Source: Antarctobacter aquimaris
GTDB taxonomy: Bacteria; Pseudomonadota; Alphaproteobacteria; Rhodobacterales; Rhodobacteraceae
DNA: 64,000 nt
Direction: 5' to 3'
Assembly: GCF_900184945.1 (NCBI RefSeq)
Contig: NZ_FXYF01000001.1
Location: 550,630-614,629, forward strand
The position numbers and the translations under genes were made by a program. Below the pieces are notes generated by a model that had not been told where the DNA came from, searched no databases, and saw nothing but the letters and a program-made list of their open reading frames with translations. Position 1 is the first letter of the stretch. Every line of letters starts with the position of its first letter. Below, piece by piece: positions 39,527-52,698 of the stretch.

Positions 39527-41151
39527 GCCTTGTCTTCTTCCTCCGCGTCGTCGCCTTCGACGGCCAGCTCTTCGTCCGACTCGTCTTCGGTCGCGGTCGG
39601 ATCGACCCAGCCCAACAGGACGCGCGCGGTCATCACCAGGTTCTGCGCTTCTTCGAGGTCGACCTCGAACTTTTCCAGCAGCCCTTCGTCCTTGACGCGC
39701 TGCCCGTCGACCGTGGTCCAGCCGCCGGCCAGTTCCCAGTCGGCGCAGGTGGCAAAGTCTTCCAGCGTCTTGATGCCGTCCTCGGCCAGCGCCACCAGCA
39801 TCTGCGGCGTCAGGCCCTCAAAGCTCACAAGGCTGTCGTCGACGCCCATCTCGCGGGCCTTTTCCAGCGCCTTGCGCGCCTGCTCTTCCAGGTGCTCGCG
39901 TGCCCGGGTCTGCAGTTCGCGGGCGGTGTCCTCGTCGACGCCGTCGATGACCAGCAGTTCGTCCTGCTCGACATAGGCGACTTCCTCGAGGTTGGTGAAA
40001 CCTTCGGAAACCAGCAGCTGGGCAAAGAATTCGTCGAGGTCCAGCGTGTCCATGAACAGCTGCGTGCGCTCTTCGAATTCCTTCTGGCGGCGCTTGGATT
40101 CCTCTTCCTCGGTCATGATGTCGATGTCGAGGCCGGTCAGCTGCGAGGCAAGCCGCACGTTCTGGCCGCGCCGGCCGATGGCCAGGCTCAGCTGCTCGTC
40201 CGGCACCACGACCTCGATGCGCTCGGCGTCCTCGTCCAGGACGACCTTGGTCACCTCGGCCGGTTGCAGCGCGTTCACCAGGAAGGTCGGCATGTCCTCG
40301 TTCCACGGGATGATGTCGATCTTTTCGCCCTGCAACTCGTTCACCACGGCCTGCACGCGGCTGCCGCGCATGCCGACGCAGGCGCCGACCGGGTCGATGC
40401 CGCTGTCGTAGGAGATGACGGCGATCTTGGCGCGGCTGCCCGGGTCACGGGCGACGGCCTTGATCTCGATGATGCCGTCGTAGATCTCGGGCACTTCCAT
40501 CTTGAACAGCTCGGCCATGAACTCGGGCGCGGTCCGCGACAGGAAGATCTGCGGGCCGCGGGTCTCGCGGCGCACGTCCTTGATGAAGCAGCGGATGCGG
40601 TCGCCGGGGCGATACGATTCGCGGCCGATCTTCTCGTTGCGGCGCAGGATCGCCTCGCCGCGGCCCACGTCGACGATGACGTTGCCGTATTCCTCGCGCT
40701 TGACGGTGCCGTTGATGATGGTGCCGGCGCGGTCCTTGAACTCGTCGTACTGGCGGTCGCGCTCGGCTTCGCGGACCTTCTGCAGAATCACCTGCTTGGC
40801 CGACTGCGCGGCGATCCGGCCCAGCTCGACCGGCGGCACTTCCTCGACAAAGGTGTCGCCGACCTTCGGCTCGGCCATGTACTGCTTGGCCTGCTGGACG
40901 GTCATCTCGGCCTGGTAGTTCTCAAGCTCTTCGTCCTCGACCACGGTGCGCACGCGGGTAAAGGTCGCCCGGCCGGTCTTGCGGTCGATCTTGACGCGGA
41001 TGTCCATCTCGGCGCCGTAGCGGGACTTCGCCGCGCGGGCGAGGCTCTCTTCCATGGCCTCGACCACCAGCGACGGGTCGATCATCTTCTCGCGGGCGAC
41101 CGCCTCGGCGGTCTGCAAGAGCTCCAGCTGGTTTGCTGACGTGATTGCCAT
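39523..41151 (-). CDS. nusA: Transcription termination/antitermination factor NusA
   Basis: A 542-residue NusA. The N-terminal RNA polymerase-binding domain (ITSANQLELLQTAEAVAREK) is followed by an S1 domain, two KH domains (VGACVGMRGSRVQAVVNEL and LAIGRRGQNVRLASQLTG), two helix-hairpin-helix acidic repeats (LVSEGFTNLEEVAYVEQDEL and LAEDGIKTLEDFATCADWEL), and an acidic tail. It modulates pausing, termination and antitermination, and may autoregulate this operon through the rimP leader. rimP lies five bases upstream. Confidence 0.97.
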   Translation of the reverse strand: MAITSANQLELLQTAEAVAREKMIDPSLVVEAMEESLARAAKSRYGAEMDIRVKIDRKTGRATFTRVRTVVEDEELENYQAEMTVQQAKQYMAEPKVGDTFVEEVPPVELGRIAAQSAKQVILQKVREAERDRQYDEFKDRAGTIINGTVKREEYGNVIVDVGRGEAILRRNEKIGRESYRPGDRIRCFIKDVRRETRGPQIFLSRTAPEFMAELFKMEVPEIYDGIIEIKAVARDPGSRAKIAVISYDSGIDPVGACVGMRGSRVQAVVNELQGEKIDIIPWNEDMPTFLVNALQPAEVTKVVLDEDAERIEVVVPDEQLSLAIGRRGQNVRLASQLTGLDIDIMTEEEESKRRQKEFEERTQLFMDTLDLDEFFAQLLVSEGFTNLEEVAYVEQDELLVIDGVDEDTARELQTRAREHLEEQARKALEKAREMGVDDSLVSFEGLTPQMLVALAEDGIKTLEDFATCADWELAGGWTTVDGQRVKDEGLLEKFEVDLEEAQNLVMTARVLLGWVDPTATEDESDEELAVEGDDAEEEDKA

Positions 41152-41156
41152 TCTTC

Positions 41157-41774
41157 CTACTCCTCCTCGCGAGCCGTGTCGGTCTCGATCTCGTCAAACT
41201 TGGTTTCGTCCAGGACCGCATCGGCTTGGTCCGGATCGGCGGTGTCGTCGCCGGGTGCGTTGGCGGCGGCCTTGCGGCCCTTCAGCATTTCCTTGATCAA
41301 CTCGTCGGTCAGGATCAGCTTGGCGTCAGACAGCCAGTCGAACTTCAGTCCGATGGTGCCCTCGTCCATGTTGACCAGGATCTCGTCGTCCTCGACCCCG
41401 GCCAGCACGCCGCGGAACCGCTTGCGCCCGTCGATCAGCTCGTCGGTTTCCAGCCGCGCCTCGTAGCCCTCAAAGGTGTCGAAGTCCTTCAGCCGGGTCA
41501 GCGGGCGGTCGATGCCGGGGCTCGAGACTTCCAGCGTGTAGGCCTCGACGATCGGGTCCTCAACGTCCAGCACGGCGCTGACGGCGGTCGAGATCTGGGC
41601 GCACTGGTCCACCTCGATCCCGCCTTCGGGGCGTTCGGCCATGATCTGAAGGGTCGGGATCTGCCCGCCCATCAGCCGGATGCGGACCAGTTCGAACCCC
41701 ATGTCTTCGATCACCGGCTGGACGATCTCGGCGATCCGCTTGTCCATGCCAGTCTTGGCGATCATGTCGGTCAT
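41157..41774 (-). CDS. rimP: Ribosome maturation factor RimP
   Basis: A 205-residue RimP. The N-terminal domain has [20 protein letters not shown] and [20 protein letters not shown], leading to [20 protein letters not shown]. The C-terminal SH3-like domain is followed by an acidic tail ([20 protein letters not shown]) longer than in E. coli. It acts in 30S subunit assembly. The ATG at 41774 begins [14 protein letters not shown]; the longer open frame upstream is the structured leader, not protein. It is the first gene of rimP-nusA-ylxR-infB. Confidence 0.93.
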   Translation of the reverse strand: MTDMIAKTGMDKRIAEIVQPVIEDMGFELVRIRLMGGQIPTLQIMAERPEGGIEVDQCAQISTAVSAVLDVEDPIVEAYTLEVSSPGIDRPLTRLKDFDTFEGYEARLETDELIDGRKRFRGVLAGVEDDEILVNMDEGTIGLKFDWLSDAKLILTDELIKEMLKGRKAAANAPGDDTADPDQADAVLDETKFDEIETDTAREEE

Positions 41775-41796
41775 GTCTGTCCTGCCTTTCGGACAC

Positions 41797-41866
41797 AAAA
41801 AAACGGGCCAGCGGCCCGTTGTCGAAACATCGTTGGGCACCGGGTTTGGACCCCAGCGCGCCGCTG
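41797..41866 (-). ncRNA. rimP leader with premature terminator (attenuator)
   Basis: On the minus strand, before rimP, there are three structures in order: a CAGCG-GCG-CGCTG hairpin (41866-41854), a GGGT-CCAA-ACCC hairpin (41853-41842), and a strong intrinsic terminator ACGGGCC-GCT-GGCCCGT followed by a T-run (41819-41797). The terminator ends only about 23 bases before the rimP start, which is the position of an attenuator rather than of an end for pgm. I recall an Rfam family of rimP leaders in alphaproteobacteria with this arrangement. The boundaries are approximate. Confidence 0.65.
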
Positions 41867-41989
41867 TTGAACCGCATATAGGCGAGCAGGACAGGTCGTG
41901 CAAGCAGATTCGCCGGGTGGGCCGTCCGACGCGTTGCGCGCCCCTGCGGAAAGGGCGCGCGCGGCAGGGATTACCAGAACCTTACCGCT

Positions 41990-42028
41990 TTGTACAAAAA
42001 GACATTTTTCGCGTACAATTCGTACAAA
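41990..42028 (-). promoter_or_regulatory. AT-rich segment with three TTGTAC motifs upstream of the rimP leader
   Basis: GTACAA occurs at 41992, 42013 and 42022. The first is part of the palindrome TTGTACAA, and the last two lie nine bases apart. The segment is strikingly AT-rich for this genome and lies between the pgm stop (42044) and the rimP leader. It is the best candidate for the promoter and control region of the rimP operon. The motif owner is unknown. Confidence 0.4.
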
Positions 42029-42043
42029 ACGGACAAGTCCGCC

Positions 42044-45659
<3,616 letters not shown>

Positions 45660-45663
<4 letters not shown>

Positions 45664-47765
45664 GCGCCGTTCCCCGGGGTCCGGCTGAAGGCCGTCACGC
45701 TGAAGGCCGCGACGGTCACGGCCCCGGTCCAGATCGTTTCGGGTGTCTGCCGTGCCGCGGCGGTGTCGATCTCGCGCCGCCAACGGCCGGCTTCGGGGTC
45801 GGGCAGGTGCAGCTCCTGCGGCAGCGCCTCGCGGTTGAAGGCCAGCAGAACCTCCTGGGGGTCGGCGCGGCCCTCGCGGCTTTCGGCGCAGCCGCGCAGC
45901 AGCAGGCAGAGGCTGGACAGGCCGGGATCGCGCCAGTTCAGCTCGGACCCGTCGAAGGCGCGCCACTCCACGTCGGGCTGGCCGTCGGGACGTTCCGCGC
46001 CATGCAGGAAATGGGTTTGCCGCAGCACCGGATGCGCCTTGCGGAATTGCGCCAATGCGGCGGTAAAGCCGACCAGGTCCTGGTCCATCGCCTGCCAGTC
46101 CAGCCAGCTGATCTCGTTGTCCTGGCAATAGGCGTTGTTGTTGCCGTGCTGGGTGTTGCCGCCCTCGTCGCCGGCCAGCAGCATCGGCGTGCCTTGGGAA
46201 AACAGGACGGTGGCCAGCATGTTGCGCACCCGGCAACGGCGCGCGGCAAGGATGTCGGGGTCGTCGGTCTCGCCCTCCTCGCCAAGGTTGTCGGAGTGGT
46301 TGGCATGGTGGCCGTCGCGGTTGCATTCGCCGTTGGCCTCGTTGCGGCGCTGGGAATAGGCGGTCACGTCGGCCAGGGTAAAGCCGTCATGCGCGGCGGC
46401 AAAGTTGACCGAGGACCAGGCCCGCCGCCCGCGCGTGTCGAACAGGTCGGCGGTGCCCAGCAGGGCCGAGCCGAGGTCCTGCGCCGCGTGGCCGTCGCCG
46501 CGCCAGAACCGCCGCACCGTGTCGCGGAAGCGGTCGTTCCATTCGGCGAACTCGGGCGGGAAATGGCCCAGCCGGTAGCCGCCGGGGCCCAGGTCCCAGG
46601 GTTCGGCGATCAGCTTGACGCCGCTCAGAACAGGGTCCTGCCGCAGCGCGTCCATGAAGCCGCCGTTGGGGTCGAAACCATGCGCCTCGCGGCCCAGCGT
46701 GGTGGCGAGGTCAAAGCGGAAACCGTCGACGCCCATGGTCTGCACCCAGTAGCGCAGCGAATCGAGGATCAGCCGCAGCACGTAGGGGTGGCTGGTGTTC
46801 AGCGTGTTGCCGGTGCCGGTGTCGTTGACGTAGTATCGCGGCTGGCCTTCGGGCAGGCGGTAGTACGAGGCGTTGTCGATGCCGCGAAAGCTGAAGGTTG
46901 GCCCCATGTGGTCGCCCTCGGCCGAGTGGTTGTAGACCACGTCCAGAAGGACCTCGATCCCGGCGGCATGAAACCGGTCGACCATGGCGCGAAACCCGTC
47001 CACCCCGGCGGGGCCGAGGTAGCGCGGTTCGGGCGCAAAGAAGGCGGCGGTGTTGTAGCCCCAGTAATTCACCATGCCGCGCGTCGTCAGGGCGTTTTCC
47101 GCCCGGATCGCCTGAACGGGCAGGAGTTCGACCGCCGTGATGCCCAGCCGGGTCAGGTGGTCCAGCATCGGGTCCGAGGCGAGTCCCTCGTAGGTGCCGC
47201 GCAACGGGTCCGGCACCCGTGGGTGCAGCATCGTGGCACCGCGCACGTGTGCTTCGTAGATCAGCGCGCCGTCCCAGCCGCGCCGCAGGGGGCGGCCCTC
47301 TTCGGTGTGGTCGGCCGGGTCCCAGACCACCGATCTCGGCACATGCGGGGCGCTGTCGCGGGTGTCGAAGGACAGGTCGGCCTCGGGCGCGCCGTGGGTA
47401 TAGCCGAAGGTCGCGGCATGCGTGGTGAACCCGCCGTGCAGCGCGCGGGTGTAGGGATCCAGCAGCAGCTTGTGCGGATTGAAGCGGTGCCCGCGTTCGG
47501 GCGCATAGGGGCCGTGCACGCGGTAGCCGTAGAGCGCGCCGGGACGCAGACCGGGCACGAAGCCGTGCCAGACCGGGCCGGTGCGCTCGGGCAGGGTCAA
47601 CCGCTGCGTTTCGGTCCGGCCGTCGGGCGAAAAGAGGCAGACCTCGACTTTGTGCGCGTGCTCCGAGAACAGCGCGAAGTTCACGCCTTCATTGTCAAAA
47701 CGCGCGCCAAGGCGGTGAGGCGTTCCGGCGCCGACGTCCTGCTGGGCACGGACCCTGACCGTCAT
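45660..47765 (-). CDS. glgX: Glycogen debranching enzyme GlgX
   Basis: A 701-residue GH13 isoamylase-type enzyme. The N-terminal carbohydrate-binding domain (GARFDNEGVNFALFSEHAHK) precedes the barrel. The GH13 regions are VLLDVVYNHSAEGD, GVDGFRFDLATTLGRE with the nucleophile Asp, KLIAEPWDLGPGGYRLG with the acid/base Glu, and VNFAAAHDGFTLADV. It cuts alpha-1,6 branches left after phosphorylase action. The ATG at 47765 overlaps the glgA stop. The upstream continuation of the frame is a shadow of glgA. Confidence 0.95.
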
Positions 47766-49198
47766 GTGAGCAGCGACTCGTATGTCTGGACATAGGCGCG
47801 GGCCGAGCTTTCCCAGCCCACGGGATGCCGCATCGCGGCTTTCTGCATCTTGGCCCACTGCGCGCGGTCGGTCCAGGCCGCCGCAACGCGGCCAAGCACG
47901 CCCTCGATCCCCGCGACCGAGACATCGTCAAAGACAAAGCCGGTGGCGACGCCGGCGGCCAGGGCCGCGTGGTTGGCGTCGATCACCGTGTCGGCCAGCC
48001 CGCCGGTCCTGGCCACCACCGGCAAGGTGCCGTAGCGCAGCCCGTACAGCTGGGTCAGCCCGCAGGGTTCGAATCGCGAGGGGATCAGGATGGCGTCCGA
48101 CCCGGCCTGCACCAGGTGCGACAGCCCCTCGTCATAGCCGATGTGCACGCCGATCCGCCCGGGATAGCGGCTGGCGGCGTCGCGGAACGCCTGTTCCAGG
48201 CCCGGTTCGCCCGATCCCAGAAGGGCCAGCTGACCGCCGCTGTCGACCAGCGCGGGCAGGGCGCCTGCCAGCGCGTCCAGCCCCTTTTGCAGGGTCAGCC
48301 GGCTGACAACGCAGTAGAGCGGCCCGTCGTGTTCGGCCTCCAGCCCCAGCCGGTCGGCCAGTGCGGTGCGGTTGTGGGCCTTGGCCTTCAGCCTGCGGGT
48401 GTCATAGGGCGCGGCCAGCGCGGGGTCGTTGGCCGGGTCCCAGGCCTCGGTGTCGATGCCGTTCAGGATGCCGGTCAGCGCCCCGGTCCGGTTGCCCAGG
48501 ATGCCTTCCAGGCCCATGCCGAAGGCGGGGGTCAGGATTTCGCGTGCGTAGGTGGGGCTGACCGTGGTGATGTGATCGGCAAAGACCAGCGCCGACTTCA
48601 GAAAGCTGACGTCACCGTAGTATTCCAGCCCGCCGGGATGAAACCAGTCGCTGCGCAGCTGGAGTTGGCCCAGCACATGCGGGCCATAGCGGCCCTGGAA
48701 GGCGATGTTGTGAATCGTGATGACCGAGCGCGGCGGCGGTCGGCCATCCTGTTTCAGGTAGACGGGGGCAAGGCCCGCCTGCCAGTCGTGCGCGTGCAGG
48801 ATGTCGGGCACCCAGCCTTCGAGCCCGTCAAAGCAGATGCGCGCGGCGGCCTGGCCGAGCGCGCCGAACCGCAGGTGGTTGTCCGGCCAGTCGTGGCCAT
48901 CCGGCCCGGTGTAGGGTGCGCCGGGCCGGTCGAACAGCTGCGGCGCGTCCAGCAGCAGCAGGGTGATGCCCTGCGCCTTGACCTCGACCAGCCGCCCGGA
49001 GCCGCCGGGCAGATCGCCGAAGCTGGCCACTTCCTTGCCCTTCGGCAACAGCGGAAACAGCGCCGGATAGGCGGGCAGGACGACCTTTGTCTCGACCCCC
49101 AGCGGCGCGAGCGCCCCGGGCAGGGCCCCGGCCACGTCGGCCAGGCCCCCTGTCTTGACGAAAGGCGCACACTCCGAGGTGACCATCAGCACCTTCAT
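47762..49198 (-). CDS. glgA: Glycogen synthase GlgA (ADP-glucose)
   Basis: A 478-residue GT5 enzyme. The donor-binding KTGGLADVAGALPGAL is near the N-terminus, ILHAHDWQAGLAPVYL is in the middle, and the C-terminal motif is LIPSRFEPCGLTQLYGLRYG followed by VARTGGLADTV. It adds glucose from ADP-glucose to glycogen chains in the cytoplasm. The start is the ATG four bases after the glgC stop, and the end overlaps glgX, so translation is coupled along the operon. Confidence 0.96.
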   Translation of the reverse strand: MKVLMVTSECAPFVKTGGLADVAGALPGALAPLGVETKVVLPAYPALFPLLPKGKEVASFGDLPGGSGRLVEVKAQGITLLLLDAPQLFDRPGAPYTGPDGHDWPDNHLRFGALGQAAARICFDGLEGWVPDILHAHDWQAGLAPVYLKQDGRPPPRSVITIHNIAFQGRYGPHVLGQLQLRSDWFHPGGLEYYGDVSFLKSALVFADHITTVSPTYAREILTPAFGMGLEGILGNRTGALTGILNGIDTEAWDPANDPALAAPYDTRRLKAKAHNRTALADRLGLEAEHDGPLYCVVSRLTLQKGLDALAGALPALVDSGGQLALLGSGEPGLEQAFRDAASRYPGRIGVHIGYDEGLSHLVQAGSDAILIPSRFEPCGLTQLYGLRYGTLPVVARTGGLADTVIDANHAALAAGVATGFVFDDVSVAGIEGVLGRVAAAWTDRAQWAKMQKAAMRHPVGWESSARAYVQTYESLLT

Positions 49199-49202
49199 TC
49201 GA

Positions 49203-50459
49203 TCACTCCAGCGCTTCGATCATCTTGCGGGTGATCAGGCAGATGCCGTTTTCCGTGCGGCGAAAACGCTTGGCGTCCAGTTTGGGATCCTCACCCACGA
49301 CAAGGCCCGGGGGGATCTGCACACCCCGGTCGATGATCGCGTTCTTGATGTGGGCGCGGCGACCGACCTCGGAGTAGGGCAGGGCGACCACGCCTTCGAG
49401 CTGCGAATAGGAGTGCGTCTTGACCCCGGTGAACAGCAGGCAGCGGTACAGCGACGAGCCCGAGACGATGCAGCCGCCCGAGACCATCGAGGACACCGCC
49501 TGGCCGCGCCGGCCCTCTTCGTTGTGGATGAACTTGGCGGGGGCGGTCAGCTCGGAATAGGTCCAGATCGGCCAGTCGGTGGCGTAGATGTCCAGTTCGG
49601 GCTTGAAGTCGGTCAGGTCGATGTTGGCCTGCCAGTAGGCGTCCAGCGTCCCCACGTCGCGCCAGTAGGGCTTGGTCTCCAGTCCCGACATCACGCAGGA
49701 GCGGCCAAAGGGATGCGCGACGGCATCACCCGAGGCGACAAGCCCGGGAATGATGTCCTTGCCGAAATCGTGGCTGGAATTCGGGTCGTTGGCGTCCTTT
49801 TCCAGCAGGTCGCACAGGAATTCGGTCTCGAAGACGTAGATGCCCATGGAGGCAAGCGAGCGGGTGGGATCGCCGGGCATGGCGGGCGGATCGTCGGGCT
49901 TTTCGACGAAATCCAGGATCTTGTCGCTGGCGTCCACCGCCATCACGCCAAAGCCCTTGGCCTCTTCGCGCGGGACCTCGATGCAGCCCACGGTCACCTT
50001 CGCGCCCGAGGTGACGTGCTGCTCGATCATGTAGGAGTAATCCTGCTTGTAGATGTGGTCCCCGGCAAGGATCAGGATGTACTTGGGCCCGTAGCCGCGG
50101 ATGATCGAGATGTTCTGGGTCACGGCGTCGGCGGTGCCCTTGTACCAGTTCTCTTCGCTCACCTGCTGCGAGGCGGGCAGGATGTCGAGACCCTCGTTGC
50201 GCTCGGCCCGGAAGAAGGACCAGCCGCGCTGAAGGTGGCGGATCAGGCTGTGCGCCTTGTATTGCGTCGCCACGCCGATCCGGCGGATGCCCGAGTTGAC
50301 CGCATTCGACAGTGCAAAGTCGATGATGCGTGTCTTGCCGCCGAAATAGACCGCCGGCTTTGCCCGGACATCGGTCATTTCCTTCAGCCGGGATCCCCGT
50401 CCGCCGGCCAGGACAAAGGCCATTGTCTGCTGGGTCAGCTTGTACCTGTCGTTTTCCAT
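49203..50459 (-). CDS. glgC: Glucose-1-phosphate adenylyltransferase GlgC
   Basis: A 418-residue ADP-glucose pyrophosphorylase. The ATP/regulatory loop is [20 protein letters not shown], then [34 protein letters not shown] carries the catalytic Asp, and the glucose-1-phosphate site is [22 protein letters not shown]-terminal beta-helix carries the allosteric region. It is the committed, allosterically controlled step of glycogen synthesis. The ATG at 50459 follows GGGGAGGAATCAC. glgB lies 31 bases upstream. Confidence 0.97.
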   Translation of the reverse strand: MENDRYKLTQQTMAFVLAGGRGSRLKEMTDVRAKPAVYFGGKTRIIDFALSNAVNSGIRRIGVATQYKAHSLIRHLQRGWSFFRAERNEGLDILPASQQVSEENWYKGTADAVTQNISIIRGYGPKYILILAGDHIYKQDYSYMIEQHVTSGAKVTVGCIEVPREEAKGFGVMAVDASDKILDFVEKPDDPPAMPGDPTRSLASMGIYVFETEFLCDLLEKDANDPNSSHDFGKDIIPGLVASGDAVAHPFGRSCVMSGLETKPYWRDVGTLDAYWQANIDLTDFKPELDIYATDWPIWTYSELTAPAKFIHNEEGRRGQAVSSMVSGGCIVSGSSLYRCLLFTGVKTHSYSQLEGVVALPYSEVGRRAHIKNAIIDRGVQIPPGLVVGEDPKLDAKRFRRTENGICLITRKMIEALE

Positions 50460-50490
50460 GTGATTCCTCCCCCCGTTTGCGAAAGCCGGG

Positions 50491-52698
50491 TTAGTTCCCG
50501 GACAATTGGATGAACACCGTCGCCAAAGGGGGCACGGTGATCTCGATAGACTGCGCGCAGCCATGCGCGGCCACCTCGGCGGAGTCGACGCCGCCGATGT
50601 TCATCTGCCCGCTGCCGCCGTAGTCCGGTGCGTCGGTGTTCAGCACTTCGTGCCAGCGGCCCGCATGCGGCACGCCGATCCGGTAGCCGGTGCGCGTGAC
50701 CGGCGTGAAGTTCGACACCACGAGGACCGGCGGCGCGCCGTCCTGTCCCATCCGCAACCAGGAAAAGATCGATTCGTCCGCGTTGCCGCCGTCGATCCAG
50801 CGAAAGCCCTCGGGCTTGCTGTCCAGCTGGTAGAGCGCGGGCGTGTCGCGGTAGACGCGGTTGAGATCGCGCACGAGGCTCTGCATGCCCTTGTGCGGTG
50901 CGTGGTCCAGCAGGTGCCAGTCGAGGCTGCTGTTGTGGTTCCATTCACCCGGCTGGGCCATTTCGCAGCCCATGAACATCAGCTTCTTGCCCGGGTGGCC
51001 GAACATGAAGCCGAAGTAGGCACGCAGGTTGGCAAAACGCTGCCAGTCGTCGCCCGGCATCCGCCCCAGCAAGGATCCCTTGCCGTGCACCACCTCGTCA
51101 TGGCTGATCGGCAGCACGAAGTTCTCGGAAAAGGCGTAGTGCAGGCCAAAGGTCATCTTGTCGTGGTGGTATTTGCGGTTGATCGGGTCTTCGGACATGT
51201 ACCGCAGGGTGTCGTTCATCCACCCCATGTTCCACTTGAAGCCGAACCCCAGCCCGCCGGTATCGGTGGGGGCGCTCACGCCCGGAAAGGCGGTGCTTTC
51301 CTCGGCCACGGTCATGATGTCAGGGTGTGCGGCGTAGACCTTTTCGTTCATCTGCCGCAGAAAGGCGATGGCTTCGAGGTTCTCGCGCCCGCCGTGGATG
51401 TTGGGCACCCATTCGCCCTCTTTCCGCGAATAGTCGCGGTAGAGCATCGAGGCCACGGCATCGACGCGCAGCCCGTCGATGTGGAATTCCTCCAGCCAGT
51501 AGCGGGCGTTGGCGATCAGGAAATTCGCCACCTCGACGCGGCCGTAGTTGTAGACCAGCGTGTTCCAGTCGGGGTGAAACCCCTCTTTCGGGTCGCCGTG
51601 CTCATACAGCGCGGTGCCGTCGAACTGCGCCAGACCGTGCGCGTCGGTCGGGAAATGGCCGGGCACCCAGTCGATGATCAGGCCCATTCCGGCCGCGTGC
51701 GTCGCCTCGACCAGCGCGCGGAAATCCTCGGGCGTGCCAAAGCGGGCGGTGGGGGCATAGAGGCCCACCGGCTGATAGCCCCAGGAACCGCCGAAGGGGT
51801 ATTCCGAGATCGGCGTCAGCTCGATATGCGTGAATCCCATGTCGGCGGCGTAGCCGACCAGCTGTTCGGCGTGTTCGCGGTAGCTGAGCGAGCGGTTGCC
51901 GTCCTCGGGGACGCGCCGCCAGCTTTCCAGGTGCACCTCGTAGACCGAGATCGGCTTGTCGATGCGGTGCAGCGCACCGCGCTTTTGCATCCAGTCGCCA
52001 TCCTGCCAGGTGTACTGCGACAGGTCACGCACCACCGAGGCGGTGCGCGGCGGCGCCTCCGAGCCAAAGCCGACCGGGTCCGCCTTGAGCGGCAAGAGAC
52101 GGCCGTGCTGGTCCAGCAGTTCGTACTTGTAGATCGCGCCGTCCTGCACGCCGGGAATGAAGATCTCGTAGACCCCGGTCGATCCGCGCCGCCGCATCGC
52201 GTGGCGCCGTCCGTCCCAGCCGTTGAAGCTGCCCACCACCGACACGCGCGAGGCATTGGGCGCCCAGACCGCGAAATGCGCCCCCAGGGTGCCGCCGTGC
52301 GTGAGGACATGCGCCCCCAGCGCGCGCCAAAGCTCGCCGTGCGTGCCTTCGCCCAGCAGGTATTCGTCGAGGTCGCCCAGCACGGGGCCATAGGCGTAGG
52401 CGTCGTCCTCTTCCCAGGTGTCCGGGCCGCGGGTCAGCCGCAGGCGGTAGTCCTGGCGCCCGGTCACTCCGGGCAGGGCGCCTTCGTAGAGCCCGTCGGC
52501 ACCATCGACCCGCGCCAGCGTCGCCAGCGGCGCGCCGGTGTCGCGGGCCAGGACCTCGACCCGGTCGATGTGCGGGTAGAAGACACGCACGCAGACGCGC
52601 CCGTCCGGCAGGGTGTGTTGGCCGAGAACGGCAAACGGGTCACCGTGGCGCCCTTCGGCGAGCTGCCGCGCGGTCCAGTGATCCAGGGAGGCTGTCAT
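50491..52698 (-). CDS. glgB: 1,4-alpha-glucan branching enzyme GlgB
   Basis: A 735-residue GH13 enzyme. Two N-terminal modules ([20 protein letters not shown] and [20 protein letters not shown]) precede the barrel. The catalytic regions are [39 protein letters not shown] with the nucleophile, and [20 protein letters not shown] with the acid/base, then [20 protein letters not shown]. It moves alpha-1,4 segments to make alpha-1,6 branches. The start overlaps the glgP stop by four bases (52695-52698). Confidence 0.97.
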   Translation of the reverse strand: MTASLDHWTARQLAEGRHGDPFAVLGQHTLPDGRVCVRVFYPHIDRVEVLARDTGAPLATLARVDGADGLYEGALPGVTGRQDYRLRLTRGPDTWEEDDAYAYGPVLGDLDEYLLGEGTHGELWRALGAHVLTHGGTLGAHFAVWAPNASRVSVVGSFNGWDGRRHAMRRRGSTGVYEIFIPGVQDGAIYKYELLDQHGRLLPLKADPVGFGSEAPPRTASVVRDLSQYTWQDGDWMQKRGALHRIDKPISVYEVHLESWRRVPEDGNRSLSYREHAEQLVGYAADMGFTHIELTPISEYPFGGSWGYQPVGLYAPTARFGTPEDFRALVEATHAAGMGLIIDWVPGHFPTDAHGLAQFDGTALYEHGDPKEGFHPDWNTLVYNYGRVEVANFLIANARYWLEEFHIDGLRVDAVASMLYRDYSRKEGEWVPNIHGGRENLEAIAFLRQMNEKVYAAHPDIMTVAEESTAFPGVSAPTDTGGLGFGFKWNMGWMNDTLRYMSEDPINRKYHHDKMTFGLHYAFSENFVLPISHDEVVHGKGSLLGRMPGDDWQRFANLRAYFGFMFGHPGKKLMFMGCEMAQPGEWNHNSSLDWHLLDHAPHKGMQSLVRDLNRVYRDTPALYQLDSKPEGFRWIDGGNADESIFSWLRMGQDGAPPVLVVSNFTPVTRTGYRIGVPHAGRWHEVLNTDAPDYGGSGQMNIGGVDSAEVAAHGCAQSIEITVPPLATVFIQLSGN

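Noticed and set aside
41775..42043. A tRNA between pgm and rimP, as in the E. coli metY-rimP order
   Set aside because: I could not fit a cloverleaf or a conserved T-loop. The structures present are a leader with an intrinsic terminator.
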